Below are positions 41,575 through 52,598 of a DNA stretch of 64,000 nt, one piece after another. The DNA is taken from NCBI GenBank assembly GCA_021531775.1, contig JAFBIU010000010.1:1-64000 (forward strand), in the 5' to 3' direction. Position numbers and translations under genes: made by a program. How positions within the stretch are numbered: position 1 is the first letter of the stretch; the number at the start of each line of letters is the position of its first letter. A model generated the notes under the pieces. The model did no database searches and was not told the origin of the DNA. It saw nothing but the letters and a program-made list of their open reading frames with translations. The DNA is from Parabacteroides distasonis (GTDB taxonomy: Bacteria > Bacteroidota > Bacteroidia > Bacteroidales > Tannerellaceae).

Positions 41575-43923
41575 TTACGAATCCAATAGCGTTAGACGCG
41601 CAAACTTTGCTAACAATTGTTTTTGTCCAACCATAGAAAAAGCTACTGTTATTTTCAGATTGCCTCCTTCACCCTCCATAGCTAAGACCTTACCCTCGCC
41701 AAAACGTTCGTGACGGACACGCGACCCTATCTGAAACCCTCCGGTATTGGGAAGAGAATTTGTTACGGGTTTGGCACTTGCATTGCTCCGCGATTCAACA
41801 CCAGATCGAACGAAAGGCGTCTTCGAAGTCTCTTCCGGTGTCAACCGAGTCAGATGGGAAGGCACCACCTGCCGCAGTGGCGAGCGAAAAGCAGGTTCGG
41901 ACGTTGCTGTCGGTGCAGAATAGCTGCCCATGGCTGATGAACCTCCATTATTTCCTACTGTTGAAGGAATTGCCAAATAATCTCGATCAATATCCTTCAA
42001 AAAACGACTGGGAGCACAAAAGTCAGTCTTTCCATTCCGATAACGGCTCTTTGCATAACTCAATACACAATTCTCCTCAGCGCGTGTAATGGCCACATAA
42101 AACAGTCTTCGTTCCTCTTCTACTGACTTCGGATCGTCTTTGGACATAGCTGAAGGGAACAGGTCCTCTTCCATACCAACGACAAACACATTCTTAAATT
42201 CCAAACCTTTGGCCGCATGAACTGTCATCATCGTTACGCAGTCATTCGAACTCTGTTGATCTTGATCCGTAAGCAGAGCCACTTCCGACAAAAAGTCAGC
42301 CAAAGATGGATGTTCGCTACCCTCTTCACGTTGCGTCTCGCAAAACTCAGCCACACCATTGAGTAACTCCTGCAAATTTTCCTGACGACTGACACTCTCT
42401 AACGTACGGTCTTCAACAACAGCGGCCAATAAACCACTCTCTTTGATGATACGAGATGCCACCTCGTCAGCGGGTAACTGCTGACTACAGGAAATAAACC
42501 CCTCGATCAGTTCACGAAAAGCACTCAGTTTTTTCAAAGTTCCACTGTTGATCTGTAGTCCATGTTCTAAGGGAGCCTGTAGCACTTTCCACAAACTAAC
42601 CTCCTCTTGTGTGGCTGCCGCCACTACCTTGTTCACAGTAGTATCTCCTATACCACGAGTGGGATAATTGATGATACGCTTGAGAGCCTCCTCATCGTGA
42701 GGATTCACAACTACCCGGAAGTAAGAAATGACATCTTTCACCTCTTTCCGCTGGTAAAAAGACAGTCCCCCATAAACCCGATAGGGAATTCCCCGTTTAC
42801 GCAACGCTTCTTCCAAGACACGAGATTGAGCATTCGTACGATACAAAATGGCACAATCGGCATACTGATAACCACTACGTCGCATATCACCGATACGGGA
42901 TGCTACAATATACGCCTCTTCGAAATCAGAATAGGAGGAATAGATCGGCAATGGATGTCCCTCCTCCTGTTCCGAATAGACCCGCTTCTCGATCTGCCAA
43001 CGATTCTTGTGGATCAAGCTATTAGCTGCATTGACAATCATCTGGGTAGATCGGTAATTACGCTCCAACTTGAATACCTGACAATTCGTGTAAATATTTT
43101 TAAACTTCAGAATATTATCAATGTCTGCCCCCCGAAATGAATAGATACTTTGAGCATCATCACCTACCACACAAATATTGCCTCCTGCTTCACACAATTG
43201 CTGGACAATCTGATGCTGGGCATAATTAGTATCCTGATACTCATCTACCAGTACATATTGGAACAAATCCCGATAGTGCATCAACACTTCCGGATGGTCG
43301 TGGAAAAGACGATAGGTTTGCAACAGCAAATCATCAAAGTCCATGGCACCAGCCTGTACACAACGACTGTGATAACGGGTGTAAATATCCCGGATCAGCG
43401 GCATTTTGGAGGAAAGATCATATTCCTGAGATTCCCGATCAGATGCATAACCAACTGCGGTCAATAATGCATTCTTCGCTCGAGAAATCCGGCTCTGAAC
43501 TACACCCGGCCGATAGACCTTATCGTCCAGTTGCATCTCTTTGATGATGGATTTCAGCAAATTTTTCGAATCTGCCGCATCGTAAATGGTAAAATTAGAA
43601 GGATAACCAATATAGGCAGCCTCCTTACGCAAAATACGCGAGAAGATCGAATGAAACGTTCCCATCCAAAGATAGCGAGCTGATTCCTCTCCGACCACAC
43701 GTGCCACACGCTCCTTCATTTCCCGTGCAGCCTTATTGGTAAAGGTTAATGCCAAAATCCGGTAAGGTTTCATTCCCTGTTGCAACAGATAAGCCACCTT
43801 ATAGGTCAACACACGTGTCTTACCAGAACCGGCACCGGCAATCACCAGTTCCGGTCCGTCCGTATAGACAACAGCTTCGCGCTGGGCTTCATTAAGTTGA
43901 TCTAAATAGTCCAAATCTTCCAT
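41575..43923 (-). CDS. UvrD/PcrA-type superfamily 1 DNA helicase
   Basis: A 782-residue SF1A helicase. Motifs in order: Q motif LNEAQREAV, Walker A AGAGSGKTRV (Lys35), TFTNKAAREMKERV, DEYQDTNYAQ, VGDDAQSIYSFRGAD, LERNYRSTQMIVNAANSLI, MTVHAAKGLEFKNVFVVGME and VAITRAEENC. The C-terminal 100 residues are a low-complexity linker followed by a Tudor-like module (IGSRVRHERFGEGKVLAMEG) that binds RNA polymerase in PcrA/UvrD. It unwinds 3'-5' in excision and mismatch repair. Its start codon overlaps the metH stop by one base (TAATG). Confidence 0.93.
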   Translation of the reverse strand: MEDLDYLDQLNEAQREAVVYTDGPELVIAGAGSGKTRVLTYKVAYLLQQGMKPYRILALTFTNKAAREMKERVARVVGEESARYLWMGTFHSIFSRILRKEAAYIGYPSNFTIYDAADSKNLLKSIIKEMQLDDKVYRPGVVQSRISRAKNALLTAVGYASDRESQEYDLSSKMPLIRDIYTRYHSRCVQAGAMDFDDLLLQTYRLFHDHPEVLMHYRDLFQYVLVDEYQDTNYAQHQIVQQLCEAGGNICVVGDDAQSIYSFRGADIDNILKFKNIYTNCQVFKLERNYRSTQMIVNAANSLIHKNRWQIEKRVYSEQEEGHPLPIYSSYSDFEEAYIVASRIGDMRRSGYQYADCAILYRTNAQSRVLEEALRKRGIPYRVYGGLSFYQRKEVKDVISYFRVVVNPHDEEALKRIINYPTRGIGDTTVNKVVAAATQEEVSLWKVLQAPLEHGLQINSGTLKKLSAFRELIEGFISCSQQLPADEVASRIIKESGLLAAVVEDRTLESVSRQENLQELLNGVAEFCETQREEGSEHPSLADFLSEVALLTDQDQQSSNDCVTMMTVHAAKGLEFKNVFVVGMEEDLFPSAMSKDDPKSVEEERRLFYVAITRAEENCVLSYAKSRYRNGKTDFCAPSRFLKDIDRDYLAIPSTVGNNGGSSAMGSYSAPTATSEPAFRSPLRQVVPSHLTRLTPEETSKTPFVRSGVESRSNASAKPVTNSLPNTGGFQIGSRVRHERFGEGKVLAMEGEGGNLKITVAFSMVGQKQLLAKFARLTLLDS

Positions 43924-46900
43924 TATCGTACCATGCGACTTAATAGACGACGAACCTCTTCCAACGGCAACTGACGACGATACGCATAATCCTGTAATTG
44001 CTCCTGATCAATCGACCCTACCATGAAATAAGAGGAATCTTGATGTGCCAAATAAAGTCCACTAACAGCTGCAGTCGGAGTCATGGCTCCATTCTCCGTC
44101 AATCCAATTCCGATCTGCGAGAAGTCCAACAAACGATCCAGTGTAAAATTCAAACACTGATCCGGCAATGAAGGATAGCCCACAGCAGGGCGGATTCCCT
44201 GATACTTCACCCGGAACAGATCGGCCAATGACAACTGTTCATCTGGCACATAACCCCAAAACTGTTTCCGAACCTGTTCATGCAAATATTCAGCTGTTGC
44301 TTCAGCCAACCGGTCAGTCAATGTCTGCAACAACATCGCTCGATAGGTATCCCCTTCTGCCTCAAAAGATGCATGCAGAGATTCCGCACCAGCTCCACCT
44401 GTTACGGCAAATGCTCCTACATAGTCCGTACGGCCACATGATTGGGGCATTACATAATCCGCCAATGACTTATAAGTATTATCCTCCCGTTTCACCTGCT
44501 GACGCAATACTGGCAAAGCGACCTGATCCATCCAAATCGTATCTGCTTCACTATAAGCAGGGAAGAATCCATAAACAGCACGACAATAATCAACTCGTTG
44601 CTCTACCAGCTGGGCCAACAATTCTTTTGCATCTTGATATAGATGAATAGCTTCTTCAGCCTTTTCCCGTTCTGCACCCGTAAAACCGGCCAGCCAAGAA
44701 GAGCGACAACCCTCGCAATCATGAAGTTGCGTAAGTTCGGCAAAACGTCCATTCAACTTCCAAGCCGTAAAGAAGAAAGTCCAATGTATATAGGGAATAA
44801 TTGTTTCCAATGGAATGTGCGACAACACCTGTACACCTGTCTGATTCGGAACGACGGGCTGGTATGTAGCCCAATCTATCTGTGGAGCATGTGTCCGAGC
44901 TTCAGCCAACGGAACCAATACCTCCTGTTTTTGATTGAACGACTGACGCAACGACTCCTGTTCCTCCTGCAATTGGGTGACATACGAATCGTGCGTCTCT
45001 GGATTCAACAGTTTGGCCGCTATCAATGGATTTTGCGAAGCATCCAGCACATGAATTACGGGTCCCTGGTAATGAGGCGCGATCTTCACAGCTGTATGCA
45101 ACTTAGACGTTGTAGCACCTCCTACCATGATCGGAATCTGTAACCCGGCTTGTTTCATGGCCTCGGCAACATGCGCCATCTCTTCCAGTGAAGGTGTGAT
45201 CAATCCAGAAAGGCAAACCACATCCGGTTTCTCCTCCAAAGCTCGTTTCACAATCACTTCTGCTGGCACCATAACTCCCAAATCAATCACTTCGTAATTG
45301 TTGCAAGCCAACACAATTGATACAATATTCTTACCAATATCGTGCACATCCCCCTTAACCGTAGCAAACAAGACCTTACCCGCTTTGACTGCACCCGACT
45401 GCTGTTGTTCTGCCTCAATTGCTGGTTGTAATATAGCCACAGCCTTCTTCATTGTACGAGCCGTCTTAACCACCTGCGGCAAAAACATTTTACCCGATCC
45501 AAACAGATCACCTACCCGGTTCATACCATTCATCAATGGGCCGTCGATGATCTCAACAGCATGTGCATAGTGTTGCAAAGCTTCCTGCAAATCCACTTCC
45601 AAATAGTCTGGCAGACCTTTTATCAACGCATATTCCAACCGCTCCGTCAATGACAAATCACGCCAAGCCTCATGTTTTTCAGCCGTTGTTCCCTGAGCCT
45701 CCTGATGCAACTGCTGTGCATAAGCAATCAACTCTTCGGTTGCCTCCGGCCGACGATTCAGGATCACATCCTCCAACAACGTACGGAAAGCTGGTTCAAT
45801 CTCTTCATAGGTAACAGAGGAAGAAGGATTAACAATCCCCATATCCATACCTTTGGCAATCGCATGATACAAGAATACAGCATGCATAGCTTCACGTACA
45901 TAATTATTGCCGCGGAATGAAAACGACAGGTTACTAACACCTCCACTTACCTTGGCACCCGGCAAATGCTGTTTGATCCACTCCGTTGCACGAATAAAAG
46001 CCAATCCATAACCATTATGTTCCTCAATTCCCGTGGCAATTGCCAAAACATTGGGATCGAAGATGATGTCATTCGGATCAAACCCAATTTGTTCGGTCAG
46101 CAAACGATAAGCACGTTCGCAAATAGCAATCTTCCGATCGAATGTATCCGCCTGTCCTGTTTCATCGAAAGCCATGACAACCACTGCAGCTCCTAATTGA
46201 CGAATCCGTCGAGCATGGTGCAAAAATAGCTCTTCGCCCTCTTTTAACGAAATCGAATTGACGATGCTTTTACCCTGTACACACATCAAACCTTGTTCGA
46301 TCACTTCCCATTTAGAAGAATCTATCATCACTGGAACACGTGCTATATCGGGTTCAGAAGCGATCAGATTAAGGAAATTCTTCATTTCGGAGACAGCATC
46401 TAACATACCGTCATCCATATTGATATCAATCACTTGCGCTCCATCTTCAACCTGTTTACGAGCAATGTGCAACGCCTCTTCATAATTCTTTTCCTTGATC
46501 AAACGCAAGAACTTACGTGAACCAGCCACATTACAACGTTCTCCCACATTGACAAAATTATTTTCAGGACGAATCTCTAAGCGTTCCAAACCAGAAAGGC
46601 TCAAACAATCCGTCTTAGCAACCGGTTGATGCGGTTTCTTTCCTTTTACCAAATCCGGGAATAAAGCGATATGAGCAGGAGTCGTTCCACAACACCCTCC
46701 CAACACATTGACCAATCCCTCCTCCACAAAAGGACGAACGTGTTCAAGCATTGTTTCCGGTGTTTCATCGTATGCACCAAATGTATTAGGCAATCCAGCA
46801 TTCGGATAAGCACTAATGTAAAAGGGAGCGATACGGGCCAATTCTGCCAGATAAGGCTTCATGTCAGCTGCCCCAAATGAGCAATTCAAACCAATGCTAA

Positions 46901-47618
46901 CAAGAGGAAAATGCTGAATCGAAGTCACGAAAGCAGCCAAGGTCTGCCCCGAGAAAGTTCGACCGCCTTGAGCAGACAATGTCAATGAAAGCATGATAGG
47001 TAAATCCAGATGTTGCGCTTCCAACAGGGCTGTTGCGGCTTCCAATCCAGCTTTGACATTGAGCGTGTCAAACGTGGTTTCAAAGAGAATAATGTCAACA
47101 CCTCCATCAATCAGCGCTTGCACTTGTTCACGATACGCCCGATACAGATCCTGATAGGTTACAGCCCGATAAGCCGGATCATTCACATCCGGACTCATGG
47201 ATGCAGTTTTATTCGTTGGTCCACAAGAACCCGCTACAAAAATCAAGCGGTCCGGATGAGCCGCCATGAAACGATCGGCCTCCTCTCGTGCCAAGCGAGC
47301 TGCCGACAAGTTCATTTCACGTACATAATCCACCATTCCATAATCCTCCATAGAAATGGCATTGGCATTGAAAGTGTTCGTGGCAAAAATATCTGCTCCA
47401 GCCTCCATATATTGACGATGGATCGATCGAATTACATGAGGTTGAGTAATATTCAAAAGATCATTATTACCTTTCAACTGACCGGGAAAATCTTTAAAGC
47501 GATCTCCCCGATAATCTGATTCTGTCAATCGGAAGCCCTGAATCATCGTACCCAAACCCCCATCCAACACTAAAACACGCTCCTTCAGTTGCTGAAGGAA
47601 TAATTCTTTCTTGCTCAT
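43923..47618 (-). CDS. metH: Cobalamin-dependent methionine synthase
   Basis: A 1231-residue protein with all four modules. The homocysteine-binding barrel is at 1-325, with zinc ligands Cys246 (LNCSFGA) and Cys309-Cys310 (GGCCGTT). The methyl-tetrahydrofolate barrel is at about 350-615 ([25 protein letters not shown]). The cobalamin cap and Rossmann module are at about 650-890, with the axial His759 in [10 protein letters not shown]. The reactivation domain is at about 900-1231 ([12 protein letters not shown]). It methylates homocysteine using B12. I see no cobalamin riboswitch in the 37 bases upstream, where smpB ends. Confidence 0.96.
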   Translation of the reverse strand: MSKKELFLQQLKERVLVLDGGLGTMIQGFRLTESDYRGDRFKDFPGQLKGNNDLLNITQPHVIRSIHRQYMEAGADIFATNTFNANAISMEDYGMVDYVREMNLSAARLAREEADRFMAAHPDRLIFVAGSCGPTNKTASMSPDVNDPAYRAVTYQDLYRAYREQVQALIDGGVDIILFETTFDTLNVKAGLEAATALLEAQHLDLPIMLSLTLSAQGGRTFSGQTLAAFVTSIQHFPLVSIGLNCSFGAADMKPYLAELARIAPFYISAYPNAGLPNTFGAYDETPETMLEHVRPFVEEGLVNVLGGCCGTTPAHIALFPDLVKGKKPHQPVAKTDCLSLSGLERLEIRPENNFVNVGERCNVAGSRKFLRLIKEKNYEEALHIARKQVEDGAQVIDINMDDGMLDAVSEMKNFLNLIASEPDIARVPVMIDSSKWEVIEQGLMCVQGKSIVNSISLKEGEELFLHHARRIRQLGAAVVVMAFDETGQADTFDRKIAICERAYRLLTEQIGFDPNDIIFDPNVLAIATGIEEHNGYGLAFIRATEWIKQHLPGAKVSGGVSNLSFSFRGNNYVREAMHAVFLYHAIAKGMDMGIVNPSSSVTYEEIEPAFRTLLEDVILNRRPEATEELIAYAQQLHQEAQGTTAEKHEAWRDLSLTERLEYALIKGLPDYLEVDLQEALQHYAHAVEIIDGPLMNGMNRVGDLFGSGKMFLPQVVKTARTMKKAVAILQPAIEAEQQQSGAVKAGKVLFATVKGDVHDIGKNIVSIVLACNNYEVIDLGVMVPAEVIVKRALEEKPDVVCLSGLITPSLEEMAHVAEAMKQAGLQIPIMVGGATTSKLHTAVKIAPHYQGPVIHVLDASQNPLIAAKLLNPETHDSYVTQLQEEQESLRQSFNQKQEVLVPLAEARTHAPQIDWATYQPVVPNQTGVQVLSHIPLETIIPYIHWTFFFTAWKLNGRFAELTQLHDCEGCRSSWLAGFTGAEREKAEEAIHLYQDAKELLAQLVEQRVDYCRAVYGFFPAYSEADTIWMDQVALPVLRQQVKREDNTYKSLADYVMPQSCGRTDYVGAFAVTGGAGAESLHASFEAEGDTYRAMLLQTLTDRLAEATAEYLHEQVRKQFWGYVPDEQLSLADLFRVKYQGIRPAVGYPSLPDQCLNFTLDRLLDFSQIGIGLTENGAMTPTAAVSGLYLAHQDSSYFMVGSIDQEQLQDYAYRRQLPLEEVRRLLSRMVR

Positions 47619-47655
47619 CTCGTAGTATTGTATTTATCAATATAGAATGCCTTGA

Positions 47656-48117
47656 TTAGTGCTTAAAGGCGCGGTCCATTTCTCGTTTGTCGTCACGTTC
47701 TTTTATGGAGTCACGTTTATCATATTCCTTTTTACCTTTGGCTATGGCTACAATCACCTTGGCCAACCCCTTTTCATTAATGAAAAGACGAGTGGGTACA
47801 ATGGTGAAACCATTGTTTCGTGAAGCCGTCTCCAGTTTACGTATTTCTTTCCGCGTCAACAACAACTTCCGGTCCCGCCGAGCTATATGATTGTTATACG
47901 TTCCATAGAAATACTCTGCAATGTACATGTTCTTAACCCATACTTCGCCTTTTTCCACCAAACAAAACGTATCGACCAAACTGGCCTTACCCAGTCGGAT
48001 CGATTTGATTTCTGTCCCCGTCAGCACAATTCCGGCTGTAAAAGTATCGAGCAACTCATAGTCAAAAGTAGCCCGCTTATTCTTTATCTGTATATTCTTA
48101 CTTATTTTTTCTTTCAT
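47656..48117 (-). CDS. smpB: SsrA-binding protein
   Basis: A 153-residue protein from the ATG at 48117, which shares one base with the upstream stop codon; the GTG just before it is not needed. [38 protein letters not shown] and the basic C-terminal tail [20 protein letters not shown] are diagnostic. It delivers tmRNA to stalled ribosomes. Confidence 0.96.
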   Translation of the reverse strand: MKEKISKNIQIKNKRATFDYELLDTFTAGIVLTGTEIKSIRLGKASLVDTFCLVEKGEVWVKNMYIAEYFYGTYNNHIARRDRKLLLTRKEIRKLETASRNNGFTIVPTRLFINEKGLAKVIVAIAKGKKEYDKRDSIKERDDKREMDRAFKH

Positions 48118-48689
48118 CACGCATCAAAACTTAGCCCTGGCATCAACAATGCCAAAATAAATTCAATCACTGTCGGCATGAGGAGGATAATAGCTGTGGC
48201 AGTCAACACAAACTTCAGACGGACCTTTTCATCCAACCCCAGATACTCATCCGCACCTTCCCACACGATATATATTGTATATACTATAAAAATCCGCAGG
48301 AAAAAGAATTCCGGCAACAACATCAACACAATATTCAACGCAAACATCAACGATGAAGCATAACCTACAAACTGCTGCCATAGCTGCATATCCTTCTTTT
48401 GGTTAAACCAACTCTGCCACAACTCATTCAAAATATATGCAGCCAAAAAGAAACCTCCAAAAGAGGAAACAAGCGTCTTGATAGACGACTTCAATGCCAA
48501 CTCCACATCAAACTCCTTACGGGTAAACAGAATACCCAAGAATGCCACAACCGTCATCAATCCAATTAACGGATAGATGAAACTGGCCAGAAATTCTTCG
48601 TTATTCTCCTTTCTTTTTGCCAAAAGGTGCCACGTACGTCTCGGTTGAGAAATAATGGCTATGATTCTTCTCAAAATCTCTTTATACAT
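48117..48689 (-). CDS. Yip1-family integral membrane protein
   Basis: A 190-residue protein that begins with a basic amphipathic stretch ([20 protein letters not shown]). Five hydrophobic segments follow ([90 protein letters not shown]), the layout of bacterial Yip1-domain proteins. Function unknown. It heads the operon with smpB and possibly metH. Confidence 0.75.
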   Translation of the reverse strand: MYKEILRRIIAIISQPRRTWHLLAKRKENNEEFLASFIYPLIGLMTVVAFLGILFTRKEFDVELALKSSIKTLVSSFGGFFLAAYILNELWQSWFNQKKDMQLWQQFVGYASSLMFALNIVLMLLPEFFFLRIFIVYTIYIVWEGADEYLGLDEKVRLKFVLTATAIILLMPTVIEFILALLMPGLSFDA

Positions 48690-48711
48690 TGCCTCATTTG
48701 TTTTGTTCAGA

Positions 48712-48719
48712 CAAATATA
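48712..48719 (-). promoter_or_regulatory. -7 element (TATATTTG) of the Yip1-smpB operon
   Basis: On the minus strand TATATTTG lies 22 bases upstream of the ATG at 48689. No clear -33 box. Confidence 0.5.
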
Positions 48720-48764
48720 GACAAAATTCTATGATGCGTACTATTTTTTCTGATTTTTTCATGT

Positions 48765-48788
48765 AAAGGGCGCAATACGCGCCCCTTT
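48765..48788 (-). terminator. Probable terminator after the beta-barrel gene at 48788
   Basis: AAAGGGCGC and GCGCCCCTTT pair (one bulge) around the loop AATAC, directly beyond the stop codon of the outer-membrane gene. The T tract on the minus strand is short (TTTAC). It separates the GH51 cluster from the Yip1-smpB transcript. Confidence 0.5.
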
Positions 48789-49534
48789 CAGAACAGTTTG
48801 CCACACATACGGAATCGGATTACAGGATATACTTTCAATTTATTGATAATATCCGTAAAATCATTGTCAACCTCTGCTATGAGCTGATCCACTTGTCCGA
48901 AGTCTGAATAAACCTCAGGAGTGCCATGCAACTGCACACCTGCATCCAGCATAAAATTAATACGTTTCGACGGTACAGCCCGACCATAACCTAATCCCAC
49001 ATAAGGACGAACGGCTGACACCTTCAAACCACCAGATACGTTACCGTTCTGATCAACGGGAATAGACACATCACCGATCTGCAGCCCTGCCGAACCACCT
49101 GCAGCAATCAATTGCTGCAACTCATCACTATGGCCTGTTATCTGGACAAACTTATCACCACCAAAAGAGGCTCCAGCTGCCACAAAGAAACCATTTGAAC
49201 GGAAAGGATAGAGATTCAGCAACAGTTCACCTGTTGTACGCTTGGTCGATCCTTCCAGTTCGACCTCCGCACTTTGCGGATATCCCTGCGGAACACCTTT
49301 CAAATCCGCATTGACTTCATCTGTCACTGTAAACTTCGGCATGAAAGAAACCCCACCTCGCAACGCAAGGTAATTCCCAATGGGAGTTGACACTTCAAGA
49401 CCCACACCTACTGTACTGACACTCAGACCTAACCCTAATGAGTTGAAATAACCATAATCGGCCTGAGCCATTACCCGATGCCCACCACAAATCAATAGTA
49501 AAAGCATCCCTAAAGCAATCATTTGACGTTTCAT
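48788..49534 (-). CDS. Outer-membrane beta-barrel protein
   Basis: A 248-residue protein with a signal peptide ending near MAQA. Alternating hydrophobic strands follow (LGLGLSVSTVGVGLEVSTPI, YLALRGGVSFMPKF, RTTGELLLNLYPFRSNGFFVAAGASFGGDKF, VRPYVGLGYGRAVP), and it ends KVYPVIRFRMCGKLF with an aromatic C-terminus, as expected of a barrel. No specific family is recognisable. It lies 25 bases after the GH51 gene and may be cotranscribed. Confidence 0.7.
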   Translation of the reverse strand: MKRQMIALGMLLLLICGGHRVMAQADYGYFNSLGLGLSVSTVGVGLEVSTPIGNYLALRGGVSFMPKFTVTDEVNADLKGVPQGYPQSAEVELEGSTKRTTGELLLNLYPFRSNGFFVAAGASFGGDKFVQITGHSDELQQLIAAGGSAGLQIGDVSIPVDQNGNVSGGLKVSAVRPYVGLGYGRAVPSKRINFMLDAGVQLHGTPEVYSDFGQVDQLIAEVDNDFTDIINKLKVYPVIRFRMCGKLF

Positions 49535-49559
49535 ATTGTGTTAATTTAAAATGAATAAA

Positions 49560-52037
49560 TTACTCTACCTGCAACAACAGCAATGTAACTGAATTAGGTG
49601 GGAAATGATATATCATCGGTCCACCTAATGAGAAACGAACTGTTTGGTGAACATTAGACACAACATCAGGCATGTCTAATGTATTACGATCCTCCGGAGC
49701 TCCTGATATCTGCCAACATTCCGCATCCAAACCAACTGAAAGACCTTGTACTCGTAACTCGGTTTTCTCCTCATGATTAGTCGTGTTCACTACTTTCAAA
49801 TAGAGACGATTCGATAGATAGTCGATCACCGTTCCTGCTACCAAAGAGGGTAATGGTTGTAAATGAACAGCATGAACCAATACATCATCCACGTAACAGG
49901 TCAACGATTCATCTTGACATTCAATCCGTATCTGATACACCCGATTATTCTCCAACGGAAACGATGTCGAAGAACTCAACGTATCTTTCACCGAACCCAC
50001 TTGTCGATAAAGTTCCGATTTACCGGCTCCCAAAGTCATACAGACGTAGTCACAGGAATCTCCAGAAAGACCATTATCACGCATACGTATTTGAATCTGT
50101 CCACTACCCTTCGTCCGTTGCATCTCCATCGTGAATGTACCGTTGTAGGCTAATGGATCTCCAGTTAACAGATAATTCCAACGATTTGCATCTGGTTGAA
50201 GGACTCCCTTTTCTACCCTCCAACCACCGGAAAGAGTTTCGGCAGCTGTTACCGAGACTCCATCAATCATCACATTTTTCAGTTCAAAACTGTTGTCAAA
50301 CAACTCGAAGCCAAACCTGCCAAAAGTCACTTGCGGACGCATATACGTTTGCACACTCGTCTTGATCGTTTCATCTCCTCTGTAGTCATTGAACAGTTTC
50401 CAAACTAAGTATGAAGGAGTGACCGCTGAACGATAATGGTCGAACTCGATCAAAGCAGGACGTGTTGTCGGATAATTCACATTCCGTAATATGGGTGCAT
50501 AAGCCAACTGCTTTACCAAAGATGGATTACGTTCCACACCTATCAAGAAACAAGCTTCTCCCAAAGCGGCTTGTAAGGTACCGCCTTCACCATTCCATGT
50601 CCCGAACTCTCCGATGAAAAGGCCTTGTGAACGACGATAGATCCGATCTGAATCAAACCGATTACAGGCTGCTTCAAAAAAAGCGGGTGAAGCGCCATAA
50701 TGCGAATCGACCCAATCCCCCCAATTCTTCCGGGATGTAAAGGAACTACTGATCACGGTAATCTCAGGATCAAATTCTTTAATTGCAGCACGGAACAATT
50801 CGAATCGTTTCCGATATTCCATACCATAATTCTCACTTCCGATCTCCACATATTTCAATCGGAAAGGTTCTGGATGTCCATTCCGTGATCTCCAACTCCC
50901 CCACAGAGAATCGGCTGATTCATTTGCATAACGCAAGGCATTTAATGCATCATCTACCAGCTTATCCATTGCCGTGATATCCTCGTAACGTGGACGTCGG
51001 CTCTGACTCGTTACCCCACTATGAATAACAAAGACAGGTTCAGCTTCCAAATCTTCGCAAAGTTGCAAGAACTCGTGAAAGCCCAATCCATTTGTTGAAC
51101 CATAAGAATGGACGTTCCAAAACGATTTTCGCGAAGCTATGTCACCCAGACTCTCCCGCCACAAAGGGAAAGTACCAGCCGTATAGCCTTCGGCAAATGA
51201 ACCACCTGGAAAACGGATAAACTGTGGATGTAGTGCAGCTATCAAATCCATCAGATCAGCTCGTTGTCCGTTCGAACGCCCCTTCCATGTCTTCTCCGGA
51301 AACAAAGAAACAACATCCAACCAAAAAACGGCCGCACTGTCTGTTCGAAAGGTGAGCACGGCATTGTTCCAATTCTCAGTAGCCGTAAACACATGACTAT
51401 AACGTCGCCACTCGTAGGAAGGTGCAATCGTAAAGTTCTCACTACCTCGACAGGAACGAATTGAATCTTCTAAAGCAACCTGAATCTCTTTGGGAACCAT
51501 AGAAGCCCCCTTAGCAAAAAAAGAAAGAACATAGGTCTCTCCCTTCCGAATAGAAATCCCTTTGTAGCCCGTTGCATAAACACCACCTCTCTTGCCATCT
51601 GTTGGAACGGAAGAGACAAGTAACGAACGACGGTTATACTCATTAATCGTTCCCTGAGTATCTATATATAGATGTGTATCTGTCGTCAATGGATGCCATC
51701 CCACAATGGAATCCGGACGTATGAAGGGTAATGACCAGCCATTGGGTGTACTGAGCAGATTACTGGCAAAATTATACGGACAATTCAAGGGTGGCACCCC
51801 ATCTTCAAAACTACGATTCTGTATCAGTTCTGCATACAAACCACCATCCAGTGCATGGTTTACTTCCTCTAACGAAAGACCATATAAAGAGGGATTGACT
51901 GGGCTTCGCAACGCCTCTCCGTCAATTGTAATAACCGACAAAACCGGTGCCTCGGGTTGGCAACCCCAACCCAATAACACCAGTATCCATCCAACCATTA
52001 CCTTGACGTAATGCAACATCAACTGTTTTTTTATCAA
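49560..52037 (-). CDS. GH51 alpha-L-arabinofuranosidase lipoprotein with carbohydrate-binding modules
   Basis: An 825-residue lipoprotein (lipobox LLGWGC, Cys26). SLYGLSLEEVNHALDGGLYAELIQNRSFEDG is the GH51 N-terminal block. Residues 85-245 look like a CBM4-type sandwich. The barrel resumes near 260 (FIRFPGGSFAEGY), with the likely acid/base Glu402 (EIGSEN) and nucleophile Glu477 (GEFGTWNGEG). Both are shifted from the canonical spelling but in the right places. Residues about 625-740 form a concanavalin-like insert (TMEMQRTKGSGQIQIRMRDN, VYQIRIECQDESLTCYVDDV). It probably trims arabinose from arabinan or arabinoxylan. It starts 6 bases after the small beta-barrel gene. Confidence 0.85.
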   Translation of the reverse strand: MIKKQLMLHYVKVMVGWILVLLGWGCQPEAPVLSVITIDGEALRSPVNPSLYGLSLEEVNHALDGGLYAELIQNRSFEDGVPPLNCPYNFASNLLSTPNGWSLPFIRPDSIVGWHPLTTDTHLYIDTQGTINEYNRRSLLVSSVPTDGKRGGVYATGYKGISIRKGETYVLSFFAKGASMVPKEIQVALEDSIRSCRGSENFTIAPSYEWRRYSHVFTATENWNNAVLTFRTDSAAVFWLDVVSLFPEKTWKGRSNGQRADLMDLIAALHPQFIRFPGGSFAEGYTAGTFPLWRESLGDIASRKSFWNVHSYGSTNGLGFHEFLQLCEDLEAEPVFVIHSGVTSQSRRPRYEDITAMDKLVDDALNALRYANESADSLWGSWRSRNGHPEPFRLKYVEIGSENYGMEYRKRFELFRAAIKEFDPEITVISSSFTSRKNWGDWVDSHYGASPAFFEAACNRFDSDRIYRRSQGLFIGEFGTWNGEGGTLQAALGEACFLIGVERNPSLVKQLAYAPILRNVNYPTTRPALIEFDHYRSAVTPSYLVWKLFNDYRGDETIKTSVQTYMRPQVTFGRFGFELFDNSFELKNVMIDGVSVTAAETLSGGWRVEKGVLQPDANRWNYLLTGDPLAYNGTFTMEMQRTKGSGQIQIRMRDNGLSGDSCDYVCMTLGAGKSELYRQVGSVKDTLSSSTSFPLENNRVYQIRIECQDESLTCYVDDVLVHAVHLQPLPSLVAGTVIDYLSNRLYLKVVNTTNHEEKTELRVQGLSVGLDAECWQISGAPEDRNTLDMPDVVSNVHQTVRFSLGGPMIYHFPPNSVTLLLLQVE

Positions 52038-52043
52038 TTCATG

Positions 52044-52547
52044 TTAGAAATTATAGCCCAAACGGATGCCTAAAAGAGCCTGATCCAAGTCTTTGATGAT
52101 ATTATATTTAACCTCCAGACCGACTGTAAATTCACGTGTAACGTACACTTCGCCTCCCAAACCGATATTTGCACCTAATCGTGTGATGGTATCCGATGTC
52201 TTGACGTCACCGAACCAATCACCAGCTCCGTCCCACGTCCAAGCAGAAAAGCTCAAACCTGCTAAAGGATAGAATGCAAACTGATTGGTCAGACGTACCA
52301 AGTAATGAGCATTCATGTCCACCAGCCAAGCACTAATACCATCTTTCTTAACCAAGTATGTTACACCCGGATTCAACCGAATTGCATCTGACAGACAATA
52401 ACGATAGTCCAAACCCAAAGATGCCTGTTCAGAATCAAAGCCATAACCCACACCAAATCCAACACTGGAATGTCCTTCACGTGTCTGTGCAGAAGCAAAA
52501 GTGACTGCACCTACCAATAATGTCAAAATCACAAATAACTTTTTCAT
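52044..52547 (-). CDS. Small outer-membrane beta-barrel protein
   Basis: A 167-residue protein with a clear signal peptide (to FASAQ). Eight or so amphipathic strands follow (SSVGFGVGYGFDSEQASLGLDYRY, YPLAGLSFSAWTW, LGANIGLGGEVYVTREFTVGLEVKYN), ending in LGIRLGYNF, a perfect barrel C-terminus. It resembles OmpA-like or OprF N-terminal eight-strand barrels. It lies 6 bases upstream of the GH51 gene. Function unknown. Confidence 0.75.
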   Translation of the reverse strand: MKKLFVILTLLVGAVTFASAQTREGHSSVGFGVGYGFDSEQASLGLDYRYCLSDAIRLNPGVTYLVKKDGISAWLVDMNAHYLVRLTNQFAFYPLAGLSFSAWTWDGAGDWFGDVKTSDTITRLGANIGLGGEVYVTREFTVGLEVKYNIIKDLDQALLGIRLGYNF

Positions 52548-52598
52548 AATTCTTTTCTAATTACGTTCGACTTCATTTTTAGTTATAGATATACAACA

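Noticed and set aside
47619-47655. Cobalamin or SAM riboswitch upstream of metH
   Set aside because: Only 37 bases separate metH from smpB, with no B12-box or other conserved element.
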